Assembly (NCBI GenBank): GCA_030835085.1 | Contig: JAUQWQ010000158.1 | Span: forward strand, 65,125 to 129,124 | Reading direction: 5' to 3' | Source of the DNA: Ignavibacteria bacterium | GTDB taxonomy: Bacteria > Bacteroidota > Ignavibacteria > Tepidaquicellales > OLB5 | Length of the DNA stretch: 64,000 nt | Shown: one piece after another, positions 28,049-37,748 of the stretch | How the letters are laid out: each line of letters starts with the position of its first letter | Position numbering within the stretch: position 1 is the first letter of the stretch | The notes under the pieces: generated by a model | Told to the model about the DNA's origin: nothing | The model's database searches: none | Seen by the model: only the letters and a program-made list of their open reading frames with translations | Program-made: the position numbers and the translations under genes

Positions 28049-29818
28049 TCATTCAAGTTCTTTAAGTTCATCTTCAAGCAGCTGCTTCAGGTAAATATCA
28101 GCATATATTCCTTCTTTCTGAACCAATTCCTCATGGGTACCTTCTTCAGCAACAGTGCCTTCTTTAAGTACAATTATCCTGTCCGCGTTCTTAAGAGTGG
28201 AAATTCTATGGCTGATAAGTATTGTTGTTCTGCCCCGCATAACATCTTTCAAGCCTTTCAGGATCTCTTCTTCCGTATATGTATCCACCGCGGAAAATGC
28301 GTCATCCAGAATCAGGATTTCAGGGTCAGCGGTTATTGCCCGGGCAATTGAAGTTCTTTGTTTCTGCCCTCCGGATAGATTTATACCGCGCTCACCAAGC
28401 ATTGTATCAAATCTTTTGGGGAAATTATCAACATCTTTATATATCTGCGATATTTTTGCCGCTGAAATAATTTTTTCTTTATCAAAAATATTTTCGGCAT
28501 AAGCTATATTATTTTCTATAGTATCACTGAAAAGAAAAGTTTCCTGGGGCACAGCCCCTATGGAGGTTCTTAATTCATTTAAGCCGTATGACTTTACATT
28601 TCTGCCATCTATTAACAGTTCACCGTCTTCTATATCAAATAATCTTGAAATAAGATTAGCAAAAGTCGTTTTGCCTGAACCTGTGTGCCCTATTATACCG
28701 ATAGTTTCACCGGCTTTTATTTTAACATTTACATTTTTCAAAACATAAGGAAAGTTATGGTGATACCTGAAATTAACGTTCCGGAACTCAATTTCACCTT
28801 TAATTTTTCTCAGTTCACCGGGTTTCCCGTTTGTATTCTCACCGGCTTCAAGCGGACTTTCAATACCCGGTTTACTGTCAAAAACTTCACAAAGCCGTTT
28901 CATGGATGCTTCGGCACGTTGCGTGAGGTTTATTATCCATCCAAGAGAAATGATGGGCCATGTAAGCAGGCCGAGATAAATAATAAAGGCAGTAAGCTCT
29001 CCAATAGTGAGCTCTCCGTCAATTATTTTATTTCCTCCTGCATATAACACTACTATAATTGAAAAGCCTGTTAAAAGGAACATTATCGGATATGAAAACG
29101 ACTGAACTTTAGCAAGTTCCAGGTTCTTTTTCATATATTCAGCTGACATTTTTTTAAACCCGTCGGTTTCGCTGCTTTCCCGCACATATGCTTTTACTAC
29201 TTTTATACCTGAAAGATTTTCCTGAACTTTTGTAGTAAGATCAGAAAACTGTTCCTGAACTTTTTCAAATTTATAATTTATACTCTTGCCTATTCTGTAT
29301 ACTACATATGAAATGAGAGGTATTGGTACAATAGCAATTAGTGTAAGTTCTGCATTGAACGAGAACATAAGCGATATTGCCATAGAAAAGTTTATAAAGG
29401 TTTCAGCGGTATACATAATACCGGGTCCCAGGAAATTCCTGACAGCTGAAATATCGTTAGTAGCTAATGCCATTATATCACCTGTCGGGTGGAAATGAAA
29501 ATACTGCTGATCCTGCTGAAGGATATGCGCGAAAAAATCATTCCTGAGGTCATTTTCAATTTCCCGGGAAACTACTATAATCATTTGACGGGTAAGATAA
29601 AGGAAAACACCGCTTATTATTGCAAATCCGACAGTAAGCAAAGCATAATTCAGAAGGGATGTTCCTTCAGTATGATCTTTGATCCTGTCAATAGCTTTGG
29701 AAATAACAAACGGGATAAGATTTGTGAAAACCGCGCTCAGGGTAATTACAACAAACCCTATAATGAGCATTTTCCTGTATCTTTTCAGATATGGTAAAAG
29801 ACGCCTGAGATAAATCAT
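28049..29818 (-). CDS. ABC exporter half-transporter, subunit with Glu-to-Asp Walker B
   Basis: 589 aa, six membrane helices (about 15-310) and an ATPase domain: Walker A GHTGSGKTT, signature LSGGQ, but Walker B reads ILILDDAFSAVD, with Asp where the catalytic Glu is expected. This is the pattern of asymmetric heterodimeric exporters (TM287/288, LmrCD, BmrCD), in which one ATP site is degenerate. It lies 24 bp upstream of the partner subunit, in the same operon as rdgB. Substrate unknown. Confidence 0.9.
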   Translation of the reverse strand: MIYLRRLLPYLKRYRKMLIIGFVVITLSAVFTNLIPFVISKAIDRIKDHTEGTSLLNYALLTVGFAIISGVFLYLTRQMIIVVSREIENDLRNDFFAHILQQDQQYFHFHPTGDIMALATNDISAVRNFLGPGIMYTAETFINFSMAISLMFSFNAELTLIAIVPIPLISYVVYRIGKSINYKFEKVQEQFSDLTTKVQENLSGIKVVKAYVRESSETDGFKKMSAEYMKKNLELAKVQSFSYPIMFLLTGFSIIVVLYAGGNKIIDGELTIGELTAFIIYLGLLTWPIISLGWIINLTQRAEASMKRLCEVFDSKPGIESPLEAGENTNGKPGELRKIKGEIEFRNVNFRYHHNFPYVLKNVNVKIKAGETIGIIGHTGSGKTTFANLISRLFDIEDGELLIDGRNVKSYGLNELRTSIGAVPQETFLFSDTIENNIAYAENIFDKEKIISAAKISQIYKDVDNFPKRFDTMLGERGINLSGGQKQRTSIARAITADPEILILDDAFSAVDTYTEEEILKGLKDVMRGRTTILISHRISTLKNADRIIVLKEGTVAEEGTHEELVQKEGIYADIYLKQLLEDELKELE

Positions 29819-29866
29819 TGGTACAAAATTAGGGTAAATGTAAAATTGTTGCTATACTAAAAAACA

Positions 29867-29898
29867 AGCCCTGCCGGTGTTAAATCCCGGGCAGGGCT
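29867..29898 (-). terminator. GC-rich hairpin after the first arylsulfotransferase-like gene
   Basis: AGCCCTGCC ... GGCAGGGCT, 9-bp stem with a 14-nt loop, between the stop of the 29979 gene and the start of the ABC gene. On the minus strand it is followed by TTGTTTTTT, consistent with termination of the sulfotransferase-like gene. Confidence 0.75.
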
Positions 29899-29978
29899 GC
29901 TCAATTAACGGGAAACCTAACAGTGGTACCCTGATGAAACAAAAAATCATAATTCAGATAATTATATTCGTGAAAATG

Positions 29979-31811
29979 TTATTTAACCAGGATCATTTTT
30001 TTCATCTCAGTAAAATCACCGGCGGTTAATTTATAAAAATAAATACCGCTGGAAAGACCATCTGCCTGAAAATCCGTTTCATAACTGCCCGGTTTTAACT
30101 GACCTGATAGCAGTATTTTGACTTCTTTACCCAGCACGTCATATACTGTAAGCATAGTTGAAACCAAACCTGTGCTGTTTCCTTGTGCCGGTATGCTGAA
30201 CCTGATATTTGTTACAGGGTTAAACGGGTTAGGATAGTTTTGGTGTAATATAAAACCAGCGGGTATTTCATTATTGACTGGCTGAATTCCTGTAACATTG
30301 CTGCCGAAATTGTATTTAAATACTCTGTATGAAAATACACCAGTTGAAAATGATATTTCCAGGGCTTTGGAACCGTCAGGTTTCACCTCAGTAAAAGTTG
30401 GATTGGTTGAGCCCCAGCTGATCAAGGTATTACCGTTTTCCAGTCTTTGGGCAAATCCCATTGCATTACCATAAATAAAAGGGGTATTTTTGTACTCCCA
30501 TACTTTTGTTGCTATTTTATTTGATTCATCAAGGATATACTCAACTGCACGTGAATTCTGCGGTATATGATAATTGCCATTATCAAATAATATAATGTTC
30601 CCGTTCATTAATCTTCGTATACCGTGCTGGTGTGAGAACCTAAATGGATCATTGGGGAACTGAAACTCATTTTTTTTACCGCCTAATCTCCAAATAATTT
30701 CTCCGGTGCTCCTGCTGATTTTTGTAATTTCATCAAGATGCCTGGAGGAAAGGAGTATATTTCCGTCATTATCCATTTCCAATGCATTGCCGTGAATGTA
30801 ATCTATCTCTTCAGCAGTAAAATCTTCGTGTGTTGCATCAAGTATGGGTATATGATCCCAGCTTCTCCACTGAAAAACAACATTTTTATTTTCGTCAATT
30901 TCCTGAATGATAAGGCCGGTTACCAGCGCATTTGGGTTGCCCCCGGGATACAGCAGTGACATATCGATAACCTGTTTATCATAGCTTATAAGCAAAGCAT
31001 GCCTGTTTGGAAGGACCCTGAGCTCATGAATATCTGTTAAATACCCGTTACCGGTATAAAAACTGTCTGTTATAATATAGCTGGTATCCATTTCAAAATA
31101 TTTTCCTCTTACCCGGCTGAAATAAGTGAACCTTCCGTTAGGCTGCTGGTTAAAATCGAAGATCTGTCCTCCCATCTGCCTTGAAAAAACAACAGATGCG
31201 TCATTATTCATAATAATCAGATGCGGTGTATTGGGTATTTGAACATTAAATACAATATTACTAAATAAAATTTTACCGGGAGCGGGGTTATCTGAATAAT
31301 TTACGGTTATTACAGGAAATGCTTCTGATTCATTTATTGAATTATCATTTAACTTTTTAAGCTGCTCAGAAGGTATTTCATTAACAAAACCCGAAAGCGG
31401 ATCCTGGGGTAAGGATTCCTTTTGAATACGAAATGTATGTTTGAATGGTTTTATACTGCTGCCGTTGTTATATTTTATACCGCTTAGAAAATGTATAGTA
31501 ATTACTTCATCATTTTTAAAATTTTCTGTTGGTTTAATTACAAATAAATTTTCTTTATTTATATAAATATGTTCGTATTGATATTTACCGCTGAAGCTTC
31601 CTGTAATTTCAATTGCTGAGTTTTTTATAAGTGAAGTGATATCAATATTTCCATCTACTTTAAACGATATAGTAGAATTATTTTTTACAAATTGTGCATT
31701 TGATTTTGGCTCAATGTAAGAAAAAATTCCATTTTGAGAATAGTTATCAGTTGCAAGGGTTAAAAAAACAATGCTGAAAAAAATTGCAGAAAATTTTAAA
31801 ATATTTTTCAT
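29979..31811 (-). CDS. Arylsulfotransferase-family secreted protein with T9SS sorting domain, paralog 1
   Basis: The ATG at 31811 (MKNILKFSAIFFSIVFL) gives a normal signal peptide and is preferred over the upstream ATG at 31838; 610 aa. After a 100-residue Ig-like N-terminal region comes a six-bladed propeller of the arylsulfotransferase (ASST) type: ILFSNIVF, VVFQWRSWDHI, YIHGNALEMDNDGNILLSSR, TGEIIWRLGG, FSHQHGIRRLMNGNIILFDN. The last 90 residues are a T9SS sorting domain ([13 protein letters not shown] ... KKMILVK). ASST enzymes move sulfate between aryl groups; whether this protein is catalytic is not certain. A close paralog lies upstream. Confidence 0.83.
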   Translation of the reverse strand: MKNILKFSAIFFSIVFLTLATDNYSQNGIFSYIEPKSNAQFVKNNSTISFKVDGNIDITSLIKNSAIEITGSFSGKYQYEHIYINKENLFVIKPTENFKNDEVITIHFLSGIKYNNGSSIKPFKHTFRIQKESLPQDPLSGFVNEIPSEQLKKLNDNSINESEAFPVITVNYSDNPAPGKILFSNIVFNVQIPNTPHLIIMNNDASVVFSRQMGGQIFDFNQQPNGRFTYFSRVRGKYFEMDTSYIITDSFYTGNGYLTDIHELRVLPNRHALLISYDKQVIDMSLLYPGGNPNALVTGLIIQEIDENKNVVFQWRSWDHIPILDATHEDFTAEEIDYIHGNALEMDNDGNILLSSRHLDEITKISRSTGEIIWRLGGKKNEFQFPNDPFRFSHQHGIRRLMNGNIILFDNGNYHIPQNSRAVEYILDESNKIATKVWEYKNTPFIYGNAMGFAQRLENGNTLISWGSTNPTFTEVKPDGSKALEISFSTGVFSYRVFKYNFGSNVTGIQPVNNEIPAGFILHQNYPNPFNPVTNIRFSIPAQGNSTGLVSTMLTVYDVLGKEVKILLSGQLKPGSYETDFQADGLSSGIYFYKLTAGDFTEMKKMILVK

Positions 31812-32148
31812 AGATAAATTAATGTTAATAAAAGGCATAAAGCAATCTACGTTTTTATTGCGATTCTAACAATATATAATATTTCAGAAAAGTTAATTAA
31901 AAAGGTTAATGCTATTTTGATAAAAATACTAAAATGTATTGAAAGATAGTAGAAGAAAAAGTTAGACTATGCAGTATTATTTACCTTTTTAAAATGTTAT
32001 AAGAATATTTGTAGGAAAATGCTTACATGATATTATGTTTTCAGAGAAAAAAACCGGAATTAAATCAGGTACTAAAAAAATATTCAAGCAAGCAGTAAGT
32101 GATTTAAGCTGTAACTGATTGATATTATCAAATAGATACAATAAAACT
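31812..32148. other. 337-bp AT-rich gap
   Basis: Between the two arylsulfotransferase-like paralogs. It is strongly AT-rich and presumably holds the promoter of the downstream copy; no convincing promoter match, hairpin, repeat or ORF was seen. Confidence 0.5.
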
Positions 32149-33948
32149 TTATTTCACAAGTATCATTTTTTTTGTATCACTAAAATTTCCCATTTTTACC
32201 GTATAGAAATAAATACCGCTTGCTAAATTACTTCCATCAAATTTTACACTGTATGTTCCGGTTGAATAATTATCATTTAAAAGGTTCTTAACATATGAGC
32301 CTTTAACATCATAAATATCAATAATAACATTTTGAACTGCGCTTTCATTAGCAAGGGCCGGTATTGTAAATTTTATGGTAGTTACAGGGTTAAACGGATT
32401 AGGATAATTCTGGATCAGACTGTATGCAGAAGGAAGTATTTCGCTGTTTGGAAGTTCCTTCCATGGGTATTTAAAAGCCCTGTAACTGAAGACGCCCTGC
32501 GGCATTGTCATCTCAAGAACCTTTGTGCCGTCATAACGTACCTCGCACAGAGTTGGATTGGTTAAGCCCCAGCAGATCAGGGTATTATTATTTTCAAGTC
32601 TCTGAACAAAACCTGTAGCAGGCGCATAAATATCCGGATCATTCCTGTATTGCCATACCAGGGTTGCGGTTTTATTTACTTCATCCAGTTTATATTCAAC
32701 AGCCCGTGAATAGGGCGGATTATGAAAATTTCCGTTGTCAAATAAAGTAATGTTTCCGTTTTTGATCCTTCGGATAGCATGCTGATGGCTGAAACCGTCG
32801 GGATCGTTAATGAAAGTAAATTGATTATTTTCGCCTCCAAATCTCCATATAATCCTGCCGGTTTTCCGGTCAATTTTTGTTATCTCATCCATATTACGGG
32901 AGGAAATAAGCAAGTTTCCGTCATTATCAAGCTCAATAGCATTTGAATGGCAATAATCAATATTTGATAATGCTAAATTTTCATGTGTCGCATCTGTAAT
33001 TAAAAAATGGTCCCAGCTTCTGAACTGGAAAACAACATCTTTGTTTTCATCAAGTTCCTGGATAATTATTCCGATCACGTTGACATTCATAGGAAATTCA
33101 CCGCCAATATTAGCAATTGCCCTGTTATCATAGCTCATAAGCAAAAAATGACCATTATCCAGAATTCTTAACTCATGAAGATCTGTTGAGTAACCGTTGC
33201 CGCAATAAAAACTGTCAATAATTTCATAATTACCGTTCATAGCATAATACTTGCCCCTGGAATCGTCATAGTATGTTAACATACCATTTGGCTGAATATT
33301 CAGATCAAAACATTCTTCAGGCATTTCCTTTGCAAAAACCAAATTTCCGTCATTATCCGCAATTAACAAACACGGCGTATTACCAGGATCCGGCATCCTG
33401 GTGAGATTATTAAAAAATATTTTACCGGGTGAAGGATTATCTGAGTATGTTACCGTTAAAACCGGAATACCTGATGTTGAAGATGAAGACTGGTTTATTA
33501 ACGAACGTGATTCTTCATTGATTATTGACCTGTAATAATCAGAAAAAATATCTTTATTAATGGAGTTTCCTGTAACATAAAATTTATAAAAAAAGGGTTC
33601 AATTGAAGTACCATCGGTTTTTTTTACCAGGTTTGTAAAATACACATAAATACTATCAGGTGCTCTGAAATTGTTAATGGTTTTCAGAATAACCACCCTG
33701 CCGCCATCGCTTATTTTATATGAAAATGAATTTTCAATAATATTATTTGTCAGAATTTTTATTGCACCTGTTTGAGATAAAGAAGAGATATTAATATCCG
33801 GTTTTGGTCTGATAATGATTGTTGTTTCTTCATTAATATATTTAGAACCGGGTAAAGGATCCAGATAATCAAAATTGCGATAAGGGTCCTGGGCAAAAAC
33901 AACTGAAAATTGTAAAGATAACAGAATAATACAATAAAATAATTTCAT
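32149..33948 (-). CDS. Arylsulfotransferase-family secreted protein with T9SS sorting domain, paralog 2
   Basis: 599 aa, signal peptide MKLFYCIILLSLQFSVVFAQ, same layout as the gene at 29979: an Ig-like N-terminal region (GAIKILTNNI), ASST-type propeller blocks (VVFQFRSWDHF, YCHSNAIELDNDGNLLISSR, TGRIIWRFGG, FSHQHAIRRIKNGNITLFDN) and a T9SS tail ([13 protein letters not shown] ... KKMILVK). The two copies align from end to end, so they arose by tandem duplication. The His in SHQH is conserved in both. Predicted cell-surface or secreted product of unknown substrate. Confidence 0.83.
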   Translation of the reverse strand: MKLFYCIILLSLQFSVVFAQDPYRNFDYLDPLPGSKYINEETTIIIRPKPDINISSLSQTGAIKILTNNIIENSFSYKISDGGRVVILKTINNFRAPDSIYVYFTNLVKKTDGTSIEPFFYKFYVTGNSINKDIFSDYYRSIINEESRSLINQSSSSTSGIPVLTVTYSDNPSPGKIFFNNLTRMPDPGNTPCLLIADNDGNLVFAKEMPEECFDLNIQPNGMLTYYDDSRGKYYAMNGNYEIIDSFYCGNGYSTDLHELRILDNGHFLLMSYDNRAIANIGGEFPMNVNVIGIIIQELDENKDVVFQFRSWDHFLITDATHENLALSNIDYCHSNAIELDNDGNLLISSRNMDEITKIDRKTGRIIWRFGGENNQFTFINDPDGFSHQHAIRRIKNGNITLFDNGNFHNPPYSRAVEYKLDEVNKTATLVWQYRNDPDIYAPATGFVQRLENNNTLICWGLTNPTLCEVRYDGTKVLEMTMPQGVFSYRAFKYPWKELPNSEILPSAYSLIQNYPNPFNPVTTIKFTIPALANESAVQNVIIDIYDVKGSYVKNLLNDNYSTGTYSVKFDGSNLASGIYFYTVKMGNFSDTKKMILVK

Positions 33949-34170
33949 TTAAAAGTAGTATAATATAGAAATAATTAAACCAAAGTAGTAAAATTTAAAT
34001 CATCATTCAACAGTGAAACTAATAATACATGCAGAATTTTAGATTAATCAAAAATCACTATCCATTATTAAAATAACAATAGATTATACTACCTGATTTA
34101 GTTAAAATAAGAATTTTTTTTTGACCTGAATATAAGGTTTTTTAAACATTACTGTTAAATATCAGTTTTA

Positions 34171-35493
34171 TTATTTAATCAAAACCATTTTCCTTGTATC
34201 TGCGTAACTGCCGCTTTCAAGCCTGTAATAATACACGCCGCTTGGGTATGCAGATGCATTCCAATCCGCTTCATAAGTGCCCGGCGGCAATTGCTTATTG
34301 ACAAGTACAGATACTTCCCGCCCCAGTATATCGTACACAGAAAGGATCGTCTGTGCAGCCGGATTTCCGTTAATTGCAAATTTTATTTTTGTTACAGGGT
34401 TGAACGGATTCGGGTAATTCTGAGAAAGAGAAAATCTTTCAGACACAGTATTTATATTATTTACACGTATTGGATCAAGGGTATTAAGCACATAAAATCC
34501 GTCATAAATATCAGATGCTATAATTTTGCCGGAAGGGAAAAAATATACCTGCCAGCAGGCAGTAGTTTTAAATGAGGCAATTTCCACAGGATGAACAGGG
34601 TCCCTGATATCCAGAACAATAGCTCCTTCACCATAATACGAAAGGAAAGCATAGTTGCCAAAAATTTCCACGTTATGAACTGATTCAGAAGTACCGTTTA
34701 CTTTCCATTCACTCGCAAAAATAATGTCATTTTTATCGGTAATATTCCAGATTTTTAATTTACCCGGAACATTAAAATTTTCATCACAAACAAAAAGATA
34801 TTTATGGTCTTCAGTAAGAGCACAATTGTGCGGAACAGGGTACAAACCATTTACCCATGATGTAATTGTTCGCAGGCTGCTTTTATCAACAGCATCTATC
34901 ACACTAATTTTACCTGTTAAAGGATTGCAGGCCCAAATAGTATCATTTACAACCCTGCAGTCATGTACATAATCTTCCTGCCACTCACCAAGTTTTAAAG
35001 GTCTCTCAGGATCAGCTCCGGCATCCAGTACAACAATTCCGCCTTCCCTGTAATTTCCGCCGTTGATATAAAGATACCTTCCGTTTTGTGAAATTGTATG
35101 CGCCCTTCTGAAACCGTTAAAAAAATATGTATTGACCGGATCAACAGTATTGGGAAGTCCTGAAAGATCAACCACCTGCATTCCGCTGCTGTCTGCTTCT
35201 GATACTATATAAAGGTAATTTTTGTAGATCTTCATTTCCCGCCAGCCGCTCAAGCGGCCAGGAAGAAATACCACTTCTTCGATGTTATTTTCATCGGTTA
35301 TATCAACTATTGAAGTACCTTCATACCATCCGTATATTGCATACTCTCTTCCGCCTGCTTCATATCCCCAGCAGGATGAATGATATGTATTATGATTAAA
35401 ATGCGCAAGCACTCTTATGTTATGACTTTGCTGAGCAGTAACATTACATTCCCAAAGTAATAATACAGCAATTATTTTTAACAAACTTCTCAC
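34171..35493 (-). CDS. Choice-of-anchor B / LVIVD-repeat secreted protein with T9SS sorting domain
   Basis: 440 aa starting at GTG, which overlaps the upstream stop by 4 bp (GTGA). Signal peptide MRSLLKIIAVLLLWECNVTAQ, then LVIVD-type propeller repeats (GTSIVDITDENNIEEV, MQVVDLSGLPN, ISVIDAVDKSS, IVLDIRDPVHPVEIAS) with the HSSCWGYEAGGREYA start typical of choice-of-anchor B proteins. The T9SS tail runs [15 protein letters not shown] to TRKMVLIK. It is the last gene of the cargo operon. Likely a surface propeller; role unknown. Confidence 0.82.
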   Translation of the reverse strand: MRSLLKIIAVLLLWECNVTAQQSHNIRVLAHFNHNTYHSSCWGYEAGGREYAIYGWYEGTSIVDITDENNIEEVVFLPGRLSGWREMKIYKNYLYIVSEADSSGMQVVDLSGLPNTVDPVNTYFFNGFRRAHTISQNGRYLYINGGNYREGGIVVLDAGADPERPLKLGEWQEDYVHDCRVVNDTIWACNPLTGKISVIDAVDKSSLRTITSWVNGLYPVPHNCALTEDHKYLFVCDENFNVPGKLKIWNITDKNDIIFASEWKVNGTSESVHNVEIFGNYAFLSYYGEGAIVLDIRDPVHPVEIASFKTTACWQVYFFPSGKIIASDIYDGFYVLNTLDPIRVNNINTVSERFSLSQNYPNPFNPVTKIKFAINGNPAAQTILSVYDILGREVSVLVNKQLPPGTYEADWNASAYPSGVYYYRLESGSYADTRKMVLIK

Positions 35494-36434
35494 TTTAGGT
35501 AAATCATTTTCCTGGTTTCACTGAAAATTCCGCTTTCCAGCCTGTAATAATACACTCCGCTTGGGCATGTTGATGCGTCCCAATCAGCTTCATAACTGCC
35601 GGGCTGGAGCTGCTCATTCACAAGCACTTGTACTTCTTTGCCAAGTGCATCATACACTGTAAGTTTTACCAATCCGTATTCGGCAACCCGAAATCCGAAA
35701 TGAGTAACAGGGTTAAACGGGTTAGGATAATTTTGTGACAATGAAAAATTTTCCGGGATTTCAGTGCTAAGCTGGTTAATACCAACAAGTATGCTTGTAT
35801 CACCGTAAGTAACACCATTTATGATACAGCCCCGCAGCGTATCATATGATTGATTCATTTGGTAACCATAACTGCTGAAAACAATTCCGATCCCCTTTAC
35901 ATAAATTGTACCATACCCGGGTCCAAAGAATTCAGCATAATTTTTTGAAGGGTACGATGTTCCAAATAAAGTATAATTTGAAGTATCAGCGCATACGCTG
36001 TTTGCTGTGTAGAATTCAAACGGACATATTTTTAATGTATCATTTTTTTTGGCTTTTAAGCTGTCGATCACCCATTCATTCCGGCTGCAATATGACTGTA
36101 GCTTATATATATTCATTGATGATGAATCAATCCTGATGTATCGGTCAAACTGCATTACACCCGATGACAATGTGCCGCTTATCATATGTAAACTTACCGA
36201 TACTTCATAATATCTGTGTCCAAGTGTATCTTTAGTACCAGTAATAGTATATACCTGATAAGACCTGCCGTATGCTGTATACCCTGAAGCTGTGCCCCTG
36301 TATACCCATTTATTCCCCACCTGCAATGGAAAATATTTTGCTGTTTCCCCATCCCAGGCAGATCTTACCACATTGCTCTGAAAGAGGAAACAAGCTGCAC
36401 TAATTATTAATAATATTATATAAATTCTTTTCAT
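35490..36434 (-). CDS. T9SS cargo protein of the PLQVGN / GCxINGxxYGD family, member 1
   Basis: 314 aa, signal peptide, a unique domain of about 200 residues, then a T9SS tail ([14 protein letters not shown] ... TRKMIYLK). Blocks shared with five other genes in this run: YFPLQVGNKWVYRG near the start, RIDSSSMNIYKL, NEWVIDSLKAKKNDT, YVKGIGIV, LRGCIINGVTYGDTS. Cysteines in SVCADTS and RGCI recur. Its sorting domain is the variant with GLVKLTVYDALGKE, found only here and in the gene at 37749. Overlaps both neighbours by 4 bp. Family not recognised; no enzymatic motif seen. Confidence 0.75.
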   Translation of the reverse strand: MKRIYIILLIISAACFLFQSNVVRSAWDGETAKYFPLQVGNKWVYRGTASGYTAYGRSYQVYTITGTKDTLGHRYYEVSVSLHMISGTLSSGVMQFDRYIRIDSSSMNIYKLQSYCSRNEWVIDSLKAKKNDTLKICPFEFYTANSVCADTSNYTLFGTSYPSKNYAEFFGPGYGTIYVKGIGIVFSSYGYQMNQSYDTLRGCIINGVTYGDTSILVGINQLSTEIPENFSLSQNYPNPFNPVTHFGFRVAEYGLVKLTVYDALGKEVQVLVNEQLQPGSYEADWDASTCPSGVYYYRLESGIFSETRKMIYLK

Positions 36435-37741
36435 TTAATTAACACCATTTTTTTAGTTTCCTTGAAATCACCGCTTTCAAGTTTGTAATAATACACACCG
36501 CTTGGGTATGCTGATGCATCCCAGTCAGCTTCGTAGGTTCCCGGCTGCAATTGCTGATTAACAAGTTTGGTTATTTCCCTACCTACTGCGTCGTACACAG
36601 TAAGGAATGTCTGTACTGCTGATGTACCGCTTACAGAAAATTTTATTATTGTAAACGGATTGAATGGGTTAGGGTAATTTTGTGATAAGCTGAATTTTTC
36701 AGGAGTATTAGAGCCTGTCTGCGTTATTCCGGAGAAGAAATAATTGCAGCGTGTTATACCTCCGTTTGACCTGACACCAAAGCAAACTGTACCATTCCTT
36801 ACATTGGTAAAGTGCCTGTAGTTACCAGCAGGCGCTGTATATTCAATTGCCCAATTCGCCCCGCCTGAGCCTTTATATATGCTGGTTGTATTCCTTGTAT
36901 ACCAGCTGTAACCATAATCTACCGGAGCCGGGAACAAAACGAATCCCGAAAAATTTCCTGTACCAACTGAGGTCTGTGAAGTCCAGTTCATTCCGTAATT
37001 CGACGTTTTCATTAATGATGTACCCCCTGCCAAACCATTTCCTTCCCCATAATACAAAAAACCCAGGGCATATGTATTAACTTCAGGAGCTGTTGATTGA
37101 GCTGTCCAGGTTGTGCCGAAATTTGTTGAGTGATAAACCCTTGTATTGTTTGTACCGAACCATAACAGTGAATCCGATTCTGTAAAAAGTGACTGTGAAG
37201 CTATAAAAATAGAATTATTCCATCCTGCTTCAGCACCCGCCTGGGGAAGGTACATTCCGGTTGAATCCCAGTTTATTCCCCCGTTTAATGTTTTCCAAAG
37301 TGACCATCTGCCGCCAACAGGATCACCCTGAATAAATCCATGCAAAGGCTGATTCTTTTTCATTACAATACCGTTTATGAATCCGCCCGGCTGTGAAAAA
37401 ACCTGTACCCAGTTCGCACCGGCATTAGAAGTACGCCATACCCAGGTATCTGTACCTACATAACCGGCTGTTAGGGCAGTGACTGCATCTATTCCCCAAA
37501 TGCTCACCAGTGAAACTGTATTTGGAATGCCGCCGCCGCTGACATTCAGCCAGTTAGTTCCGCCATTTGTTGTCCTCAGGACAGTTCCGCTGTAACCGCA
37601 TACCCATACGTTTTGAGGTGAAATGGGCGAAACCGAGGTCAATTGAACTGTAACACCTGAAGTCTGTTCAACCCAATATTGGGAATCTGCTGAAGAACTT
37701 ATGAATAAAATTAAAAATGAAATGTAAATTAATTTTTTCAT
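36431..37741 (-). CDS. Ycf48/BNR-like secreted propeller with T9SS sorting domain
   Basis: 436 aa, signal peptide MKKLIYISFLILFISSSADSQ, then propeller repeats of the T-x-N-G-G-x-N-W type (RTTNGGTNWLNV, RTSNAGANWVQV, KTLNGGINWDST, HSTNFGTTWTAQ, KTSNYGMNWTSQ), as in Ycf48-like photosynthesis-assembly folds and other bacterial BNR proteins. It ends in a T9SS tail ([14 protein letters not shown] ... KKMVLIK) nearly identical to those of its unrelated neighbours, so the tail has been shuffled or homogenised. Its stop overlaps the next ATG (ATGA). Probably extracellular; role unknown. Confidence 0.82.
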   Translation of the reverse strand: MKKLIYISFLILFISSSADSQYWVEQTSGVTVQLTSVSPISPQNVWVCGYSGTVLRTTNGGTNWLNVSGGGIPNTVSLVSIWGIDAVTALTAGYVGTDTWVWRTSNAGANWVQVFSQPGGFINGIVMKKNQPLHGFIQGDPVGGRWSLWKTLNGGINWDSTGMYLPQAGAEAGWNNSIFIASQSLFTESDSLLWFGTNNTRVYHSTNFGTTWTAQSTAPEVNTYALGFLYYGEGNGLAGGTSLMKTSNYGMNWTSQTSVGTGNFSGFVLFPAPVDYGYSWYTRNTTSIYKGSGGANWAIEYTAPAGNYRHFTNVRNGTVCFGVRSNGGITRCNYFFSGITQTGSNTPEKFSLSQNYPNPFNPFTIIKFSVSGTSAVQTFLTVYDAVGREITKLVNQQLQPGTYEADWDASAYPSGVYYYKLESGDFKETKKMVLIK

Positions 37742-37748
37742 AGTATAT

